From the NCBI GenBank assembly GCA_030613745.1, contig JAUWLK010000058.1:1-12118 (forward strand): DNA of 12,118 nt. Reading direction: 5' to 3'. A model generated the notes under the pieces. It did not search any database. It saw only the letters and a list, made by a program, of their open reading frames with translations, and was not told where the DNA came from. Of the stretch, positions 6,699-12,118 are shown one piece after another. The stretch is from Flavobacteriaceae bacterium (GTDB lineage: Bacteria > Bacteroidota > Bacteroidia > Flavobacteriales > Flavobacteriaceae). The translations under genes were made by a program, and so were the position numbers. Position 1 is the stretch's first letter, and every line of letters begins with the position of its first letter.

Positions 6699-8114
6699 TT
6701 AAAATTTACTTATTTCAAATATATAATCGTAAATTGGACTATATACACCTATGAGTAATACGCCTAATACTGCCAATACCAATCCTAATTTCATATAAAT
6801 TTTATTATCAAAATAAGGAATTGGATTATCACTCTTTCTTAAAAACATAGCTCTAATAACCAGTAAATAATAGTAAAGTGATATTGTTACATTTACTACT
6901 GCCAAAAACACTAACAAATATAGACCCTGACTTGCAGCAGCTGTAAATAAAAAGAATTTACCAAAAAATCCTGCAACAGGTGGAATTCCTGCCAAAGAAA
7001 ATAATGCCATCATCATTACCAAGCTCAATTTAGGGTTGGTACGATATAACCCATTATAATCATCAATATTTTCTTTTCCTGTTTGTAATGAAATCGATTG
7101 CACTACACCAAATGCTGCTAAATTGGTAAACACATATATTCCAACAAAATATATTACAGTAGAGACTCCTAACTGATCATTAGAGAGTAAACCTAAGAGT
7201 ATAAAACCCGCTTGAGCTATAGATGAAAAGGCTAAAAATCGTTTCATATTTTGTTGACGCAAAGCAAATAAATTACCTACAAACATGGTTGCTAATGAAA
7301 TAATATAAAGCATTTTATAAGTTACCATATCAAATGGTTTCATCACAGTAAACAAAATAATCATCAATATCATTACTGCAGATCCTTTTGATATTACCGA
7401 TAAATAGGACGCAACTCCAATTGGAGCCCCTTCGTAAACATCAGCAGTCCAAAAATGAAACGGAACTAATGAGATTTTGAATGCCAGGCCAGCAAAGAAA
7501 AATATAAAGCCCAATAAACTTAGATTTGAATAGGTGATAACTGTAGCCATTTCTTCAAAATAAATTGTTCCTGTTGTTGCATAAAGTAATGACACTCCAA
7601 ATACTGAAGTACCAGATGCAAGTGCAGCAGACAAAATAAATTTTATTCCGGCTTCAGCCGATTTTCTTTTAGAAGTTTCATACGCCACTAAAGCAGCAAT
7701 TGGTAAAGCTGAAAGCTCTAGTCCTAAATAAAACATTAAGAAATCACCAGAAGAAATCATATAATACATCCCTAGTAGTGATGATAGCATTAGTGCAAAA
7801 AACTCAGTTGATTTATGTTCTTTTATCACTTTTTCATTGAGCCAATCTGCAGATTGTAAAAGAATTATCAATACCCCTACGTTTAAAATATTTTTAAACA
7901 TATGCGTTAAAGTAGTAGTTCTGAACATACCACCAAACATGGTTCCTTCTTGCATTGGAAAAAATCCAATAATGGTATGTATTGCAAATAAAATTATTGC
8001 AAAAGCTACTAGGCCTTTTTTATTATTTGAAAAAATTTCGCCAATTATTAACAGTAAAATTACTGCAAGTAAAACGAGTTCTTGGCGCATCAATAAAAAA
8101 CTTTCTAAGTTCAT
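6699..8114 (-). CDS. nuoN: NADH-quinone oxidoreductase subunit N
   Basis: Antiporter-like membrane subunit of complex I (ND2 homologue), proposed to carry one of the proton paths. The 471-residue hydrophobic protein is close to the usual 14-helix size (E. coli 485). Key in-membrane residues are visible: E133 in LGLELSALP (130-138), K158 in AEAGIKFILSAALASG (153-168), K213 in AFKISLVPFHFW (211-222) followed by TADVYEGAP (223-231), K243 in ISKGSA (241-246), and K386 in GIPPVAGFFGKFF (376-388). These match the charged residues known to matter in the E. coli subunit. The start gives a normal N-terminus (MNLESFLLMRQELVLL). It lies 53 nt downstream of nuoM, the widest gap in the block, and 11 nt upstream of the unknown 109-residue gene. 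Confidence 0.97.
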   Translation of the reverse strand: MNLESFLLMRQELVLLAVILLLIIGEIFSNNKKGLVAFAIILFAIHTIIGFFPMQEGTMFGGMFRTTTLTHMFKNILNVGVLIILLQSADWLNEKVIKEHKSTEFFALMLSSLLGMYYMISSGDFLMFYLGLELSALPIAALVAYETSKRKSAEAGIKFILSAALASGTSVFGVSLLYATTGTIYFEEMATVITYSNLSLLGFIFFFAGLAFKISLVPFHFWTADVYEGAPIGVASYLSVISKGSAVMILMIILFTVMKPFDMVTYKMLYIISLATMFVGNLFALRQQNMKRFLAFSSIAQAGFILLGLLSNDQLGVSTVIYFVGIYVFTNLAAFGVVQSISLQTGKENIDDYNGLYRTNPKLSLVMMMALFSLAGIPPVAGFFGKFFLFTAAASQGLYLLVFLAVVNVTISLYYYLLVIRAMFLRKSDNPIPYFDNKIYMKLGLVLAVLGVLLIGVYSPIYDYIFEISKF

Positions 8115-8139
8115 AATATTATAATTTCATGTATTTAAT

Positions 8140-8157
8140 TTCAAAATAAATTTTGAA
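8140..8157. repeat. Short palindrome in the nuoM-nuoN gap
   Basis: An 8-bp perfect inverted repeat (ttcaaaat / attttgaa) with 2 nt between the arms lies within the 53-nt spacer between nuoM and nuoN. It is all but one pair per arm A/T and has no following U-tract in the minus direction. A weak hairpin, a processing site or chance in AT-rich DNA are all possible. Confidence 0.3.
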
Positions 8158-8167
8158 TTTTAAATAT

Positions 8168-9655
8168 TTATAGCATTCTTTCAATAAATGGTTGTAAACT
8201 TTCTCTAATCAAATCACTTATCCAAAGTGGAAGAACTCCCATTAATGTTATAGGAATCAACAATAATAAAACTCCTACTTTTTCATACCAAGTTACCTTG
8301 GGTAAATTATTAAATTCTTCATTTTTTACAGGTCCCATCAACATCATACCAACCACACGTAACACATAAACTGCTGTAACTACAATTGCAGAAACAGTAA
8401 TTACTGTAGCAATCCTGTGAAACATATCTGGGTGTTGAAACGCCCCAACAAATATTTGCATTTCGGCCATAAACCCACTAAATCCTGGTAAACCTAATGA
8501 AGCCAAACCTGCAATTACATACATTACCGATATAAATGGAATTACCTTTAGTAATCCACTCATTTTTTTTACATCTCTAGTATGTGTTCTACCGTAAATC
8601 ATTCCGATCAAGGCAAAGAAAAGTGCTGTCATAAATCCATGTGAAAGTGATTGTAAGATTGCACCATTCCAGGCAGTTTTGTTTAACATCAATAAGGCAA
8701 ACAATACCATACCTAAGTGACTCACCGATGAATATGCATTAATATATTTTAAATCGGTTTGTTTTATTGCAGCCAAAGCTCCGTAAAACACACCAATTAC
8801 AGCTAACACTATAAAAAAGTTTGACCAGGTAACTGCTCCTAAAGGCAACAAATACATAGCTACTCTAAATACACCATAACCCCCAAGTTTCATTAAAACT
8901 CCTGCGTGCAACATAGATACAGCTGTTGGTGCCGAAGCATGACCATCAGGTGACCAAGTATGAAATGGAAACATAGCTCCAAGTACGGCAAAACCTATAA
9001 AAGTTATTGGGAAAAATAATTTTTGTGCTTCTAGCGGAATATTAACTTTTGCTATTTCTAGGATATTAAATGTTAAAGCACCTCCATCAGCACCTGAATT
9101 AAAATAAATTCCTAAAATTCCTACCAATAATAACGCAGAAGCTCCCATCAACATTAAAGTTAACTTCATAGCTGCATATTCTCTTGGGCCAGACCCCCAA
9201 ATACCAATCAATAAATACATTGGTATTACTGCAATTTCAAAGAAAACGAACATGGTAAATAGATCAATTGAAATAAAGAACCCAAATACTCCAGTTGCCA
9301 AAACAATTAAAGAGATAAAAAATTCTTTAGGTAAATCATCCATTTTCCATGAAATAAATACACCTGCTAGAACTACTATTGATGCTAAAACAACCATAGC
9401 AACAGAAATGCCATCAACACCTATAGTATAATGAATATTAAACTGTTCAAACCATGTTACATCTTTTACAAATACCATGATTTCATCGTTTACTTTTTTC
9501 TCTTTTATATAAGCAAATACTAAATTAATAGCCATGGCAAATTGCACCGACATACCAATTACAGAAACAATTCTGGATTGTTTTAAATCTTTTGTAAACA
9601 CCAAAGCTAAAATGGTGATTACTGGTACTATTATAAATAAAGTTAGTATATCCAT
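8168..9655 (-). CDS. nuoM: NADH-quinone oxidoreductase subunit M
   Basis: Middle antiporter-like subunit of the complex I membrane arm (ND4 homologue), 495 residues with about 14 membrane helices. Visible hallmarks are E140 in FFEIAVIPMYLLIGIWG (138-154), K164 in YAAMKLTLMLMGAS (160-173), FPFHTWSPDGHASAPTAV (229-246), K256 in HAGVLMKLGGYG (250-261), and E398 in LPGFSGFMAEMQIF (389-402). One key residue differs: the helix-7 lysine (E. coli K234) aligns without gaps to L225 in GFAVLGAMFP (221-230), and no other charged residue lies in that helix. A histidine (H250) in helix 8 occupies a place where E. coli NuoM, as I recall it, has leucine. The reading frame and the rest of the sequence look intact, so this is not decay. 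The start lies 6 nt after the nuoL stop. Confidence 0.97.
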   Translation of the reverse strand: MDILTLFIIVPVITILALVFTKDLKQSRIVSVIGMSVQFAMAINLVFAYIKEKKVNDEIMVFVKDVTWFEQFNIHYTIGVDGISVAMVVLASIVVLAGVFISWKMDDLPKEFFISLIVLATGVFGFFISIDLFTMFVFFEIAVIPMYLLIGIWGSGPREYAAMKLTLMLMGASALLLVGILGIYFNSGADGGALTFNILEIAKVNIPLEAQKLFFPITFIGFAVLGAMFPFHTWSPDGHASAPTAVSMLHAGVLMKLGGYGVFRVAMYLLPLGAVTWSNFFIVLAVIGVFYGALAAIKQTDLKYINAYSSVSHLGMVLFALLMLNKTAWNGAILQSLSHGFMTALFFALIGMIYGRTHTRDVKKMSGLLKVIPFISVMYVIAGLASLGLPGFSGFMAEMQIFVGAFQHPDMFHRIATVITVSAIVVTAVYVLRVVGMMLMGPVKNEEFNNLPKVTWYEKVGVLLLLIPITLMGVLPLWISDLIRESLQPFIERML

Positions 9656-9661
9656 TTCTTA

Positions 9662-11581
9662 CTAAATAATCCAGTTATAAATAAAAATTATTGCTAATAT
9701 TACTACTCCAGCTACAAAAGCAAAAGCATAATCTTGTATTTTACCTGATTGCAATCCTTTAATACCTTTGGATGTTGCAACGGTAGAGTTACCTATTAAA
9801 TTCATGGTACCATCAACTATATGACGATCAAACCAAGCAAATGGTGCTGAAATTCGTTTGAAAATAATTTCTTTTGTTACGAACATATAAACTTCATCTA
9901 TATAAAATTTATGATATGCCCATTTGTACAAGCTTCCAAAAGCATTGGATACTTTATCAGGTAAACCTGTAGGTTTTTTATAAAAAATATACGCCATGAT
10001 TATCCCTAAAATTCCTACTCCAACAGCAATTGCTGCTAAAGGATAATTTAGATGTGCTTCAAAAGGCATACGATCTGCTGTTACATATTCACTAAAGTGG
10101 ATATATCCGGTAGCTATACTCATAAAAGCTAAAAATATTAATGGAATTGTCATTGATGCCGGAGATTCATGTGGAGTATGTTCATACTTAGTATCTTTTC
10201 CCCAGAAAATTCCAAAGTATATTCTAAACATATAGAATGCTGTTAAACCAGCTACAAAAACGCTAATTATATATATTATTTTATTGTGTTCAAAGGCAGC
10301 AACTAAAATTTCGTCTTTACTAAAAAACCCTGCAAATCCCGGGAAACCTGAAATAGATAATGCTGCTATTAAAAAAGTAATATGAGTAATTGGCATATAC
10401 TTTCTTAAGCCACCCATATCTTTTAAATAATTACTATGAACCGCATGTATAATTGAACCTGCAGCTAAGAAAAGTAAGCCTTTAAACATTGCATGGGTTA
10501 ATAAATGGAACATTGAAGCCATATAACCCAAACCATTGTGACCTTCATAGCTTGACACACCCAAAGCCAACATCATATAACCTATTTGTGACATGGTTGA
10601 AAAAGCCAATACTCTTTTAATATCTGTTTGTGTTAAGGCAATTATAGCCGCAAAAAGTGCTGAAAATGCACCAACCCAAGCTACAATATTTAGTGCAAAT
10701 CCATCTTCAACAAAATAGTACATCGGAAACAATCTTGCCACCAAAAACACACCTGCAACAACCATAGTTGCAGCATGAATTAATGCCGAAACCGGAGTTG
10801 GACCTTCCATGGCGTCAGGTAACCAAATATGTAATGGAAACATTGCAGATTTACCTGCACCACCCATAAAAATCAATATCAAAGCCCAAGTAATTACAGA
10901 TAATCCCATAAAGGAAGTAGATGCCCAATTTGTAATTGCACTACCCTCAGGGTTTGTTAATTCTATAAAATCATATGTGCCACCGTAATAACCAATAATT
11001 AATATTCCGATAAGGAAACCTAAATCGGCAAAACGTGTAACAATAAAAGCTTTTTTTGCTGCCGCTACTGCGGATGGTTTGGTGTAATAATATCCAATTA
11101 ATAAAAAAGATGAAACTCCAACCAATTCCCAAAAAATATAAATTTGAAATAAGTTAGCCGATAAAACCAAACCCATCATAGAAAAAGTAAATAAGGAAAG
11201 AAAGGCAAAGAATTTTGTATAACCTGGATCACCTTTCATATAACCTCTACTGTACAAATGAGTCATAAAAGAAATAGTTGATACAACTATTAACATCATT
11301 ACAGATATTTGATCAATCATTACTCCCATATCAATATGAAGCGTATCTGTAAAGCTCATCCACCTCCATTTATGCACAAAAGTTTGGTAAACTCCATCAA
11401 CCTTACCTACTTCAAAAAAGTATTTATAAGCAGTATAATATGACAAAACAAAGGAAGCAAACAAACCTAACGAACCTATCCAACCTGAAATTTCTGGTTT
11501 TATTTTATTGTAATTAATTCCTAATAGCAAAAAAACTGCTAGTGGAATTAAAGGAATTAAAATTGTATAAGTAAAATCCAT
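9662..11581 (-). CDS. nuoL: NADH-quinone oxidoreductase subunit L
   Basis: Distal antiporter-like subunit of the complex I membrane arm (ND5 homologue), 639 residues, with the long lateral helix that clamps the membrane arm expected in the C-terminal 100 residues (about 545-595, followed by the last membrane helix at 617-637). Motifs include E152 in FWELVGVSSFLLIGYY (150-165), KKAFIVTRFADLGF (176-189), GGAGKSAMFPLHIWLPDAMEG (240-260) with the helix-7 lysine K244, GPTPVSALIHAATMVVAGV (260-278) and SKDEIL (421-426) with K422. All the usual charged residues are present, in contrast to NuoM. It starts 4 nt after the nuoK stop and ends 6 nt before nuoM, so it sits inside one transcript. Confidence 0.98.
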   Translation of the reverse strand: MDFTYTILIPLIPLAVFLLLGINYNKIKPEISGWIGSLGLFASFVLSYYTAYKYFFEVGKVDGVYQTFVHKWRWMSFTDTLHIDMGVMIDQISVMMLIVVSTISFMTHLYSRGYMKGDPGYTKFFAFLSLFTFSMMGLVLSANLFQIYIFWELVGVSSFLLIGYYYTKPSAVAAAKKAFIVTRFADLGFLIGILIIGYYGGTYDFIELTNPEGSAITNWASTSFMGLSVITWALILIFMGGAGKSAMFPLHIWLPDAMEGPTPVSALIHAATMVVAGVFLVARLFPMYYFVEDGFALNIVAWVGAFSALFAAIIALTQTDIKRVLAFSTMSQIGYMMLALGVSSYEGHNGLGYMASMFHLLTHAMFKGLLFLAAGSIIHAVHSNYLKDMGGLRKYMPITHITFLIAALSISGFPGFAGFFSKDEILVAAFEHNKIIYIISVFVAGLTAFYMFRIYFGIFWGKDTKYEHTPHESPASMTIPLIFLAFMSIATGYIHFSEYVTADRMPFEAHLNYPLAAIAVGVGILGIIMAYIFYKKPTGLPDKVSNAFGSLYKWAYHKFYIDEVYMFVTKEIIFKRISAPFAWFDRHIVDGTMNLIGNSTVATSKGIKGLQSGKIQDYAFAFVAGVVILAIIFIYNWII

Positions 11582-11585
11582 AATC

Positions 11586-11903
11586 TTAATATTTCAAAGT
11601 TTCAGTATCCTTAACTTCAACAGAGGTTATCAACTTGTATAAATTAATAATTATCGCAACTGCCAAAGCAGATTCGGCTGCAGCAACAGCAATAATAAAG
11701 ATTGAAAAGAAAACACCTTGTAAATTTTCGGGAAATAAATATGTATTAATTACAACAAAATTTATTGCCGAGGCATTTAAAATCAGTTCAACCGATAACA
11801 ACATGGTTATTAAATTTTTACGAGTTAAAAAACCATATACTCCTATAAAAAATATTATAGTAGTTAAGGTTAAAATCTCATATATGCTAATTCCGTGTAT
11901 CAT
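11586..11903 (-). CDS. nuoK: NADH-quinone oxidoreductase subunit K
   Basis: Small three-helix membrane subunit of complex I (ND4L homologue), 105 residues, near the E. coli length of 100. The two membrane-embedded glutamates needed for energy coupling are present: E39 in LLSVELILNA (35-44) and E77 in AAAESALAVAI (74-84). The family-typical N-terminus (YEILTLTTIIFFIGVYGFL, 8-26) supports the chosen start. An in-frame TAA occurs three codons upstream of the ATG, so no longer form is possible. It lies 33 nt after nuoJ and 4 nt before nuoL. Confidence 0.97.
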   Translation of the reverse strand: MIHGISIYEILTLTTIIFFIGVYGFLTRKNLITMLLSVELILNASAINFVVINTYLFPENLQGVFFSIFIIAVAAAESALAVAIIINLYKLITSVEVKDTETLKY

Positions 11904-11936
11904 TATGTTTTATTATTTGATATTCATTTTAACCAT

Positions 11937-12118
11937 TTATTGTTCTAATTTTTTTCCTTTTGCAATAACTATTGCGCCAATCATTACAGCAAGCAATAAC
12001 ACACTTATTACTTCAAAAGGTAAAATAAAACCACCTTCATTATAACTTAACAAACCTCTTCCTATTTCTTCAACTTCAATGGTATTGTAATTTTCAACTG
12101 GGCTAAACTTGTAAGTAA
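11937..12118 (-). CDS. nuoJ: NADH-quinone oxidoreductase subunit J, C-terminal part (cut by window edge)
   Basis: Only the last 59 codons and the TAA stop lie in the window; the 5' part is beyond position 12118. The frame reads TYKFSPVENYNTIEVEEIGR, then GLLSYNEGGFILPFEV, ISVLLLAVMIGAIVIAKG and KKLEQ. The segment RGLLSYNEGGFILPFEVIS matches the end of NuoJ (ND6 homologue), where a soluble loop leads into the final membrane helix, here about ILPFEVISVLLLAVMIGAIV. It is a core membrane subunit of complex I between the hydrophilic arm and the antiporter-like subunits. The nuoJ-nuoK order is the standard one, and the gap to nuoK is 33 nt. Truncation is due to the window edge, not to gene damage. 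Confidence 0.93.
   Translation of the reverse strand, partial: TYKFSPVENYNTIEVEEIGRGLLSYNEGGFILPFEVISVLLLAVMIGAIVIAKGKKLEQ

Noticed and set aside
7837..8124. Plus-strand open frame opposite the nuoN start
   Set aside because: Antisense to a well-conserved gene with a low-complexity, lysine- and isoleucine-rich translation; no sign of selection as protein.
11913..11936. Seven-codon minus-strand frame (MVKMNIK) starting directly after the nuoJ stop
   Set aside because: TAA-ATG adjacency suggested a leader peptide or re-initiation, but such tiny frames are expected by chance in AT-rich spacers and no other signal is present.
11635..12045. Open frame of 136 codons on the plus strand, opposite nuoK and nuoJ
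   Set aside because: It is antisense to two clearly conserved membrane genes, has no family-like motif, and owes its length to the codon pattern of the real genes.

Overview
The window comes from an AT-rich bacterial chromosome, most likely a member of the Bacteroidota (Flavobacteriia or a close relative). This rests on four things: low GC; no recognisable GGAGG-type ribosome binding site ahead of any start, with A/T-rich leaders instead; the type of NuoM protein, which I remember from this phylum; and a maltokinase-GlgE-GlgC-GlgA cluster. The taxonomic call is an inference. Every gene lies on the minus strand, so transcription runs from high to low coordinates.

Positions 12118 to 6358 hold the 3' half of a respiratory complex I operon: the C-terminal end of nuoJ (cut by the window edge), then nuoK, nuoL, nuoM and nuoN, with gaps of 33, 4, 6 and 53 nt. 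A 109-residue soluble protein of unknown function follows 11 nt after nuoN. A strong intrinsic terminator at 6277-6311 closes this unit. These Nuo proteins form the membrane arm of NADH:quinone oxidoreductase, where NuoL, NuoM and NuoN are the three antiporter-like subunits. NuoL and NuoN keep the lysine expected in the middle of the membrane in helix 7. NuoM has leucine there.

Positions 6147 to 1 hold an alpha-glucan (glycogen-like) synthesis cluster. It starts with a glycosyltransferase annotated by homology as GlgA but resembling the actinobacterial GlgM type, which overlaps glgC by 4 nt (ATGA). After a second intrinsic-terminator-like hairpin (3597-3648) come glgE and a stand-alone maltokinase (mak), separated by 1 nt. 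The likely chemistry is: GlgC makes ADP-glucose; the GlgM-like enzyme joins it to glucose-1-phosphate to give maltose-1-phosphate; Mak makes the same compound from maltose plus ATP; and GlgE polymerises maltose-1-phosphate into alpha-1,4-glucan. A branching enzyme (GlgB) and trehalose synthase (TreS) would complete the pathway. Neither is in the window, which ends exactly at the stop codon of mak.

No tRNA, rRNA, CRISPR array, insertion sequence or phage-like sequence was seen. No gene-free stretch exceeds 300 nt; the longest is the 210 nt between the 109-residue gene and glgA. The points most worth a second look are the GlgM-GlgE wiring, the terminator inside the glg cluster, the missing NuoM lysine and the small unknown protein attached to the complex I operon.
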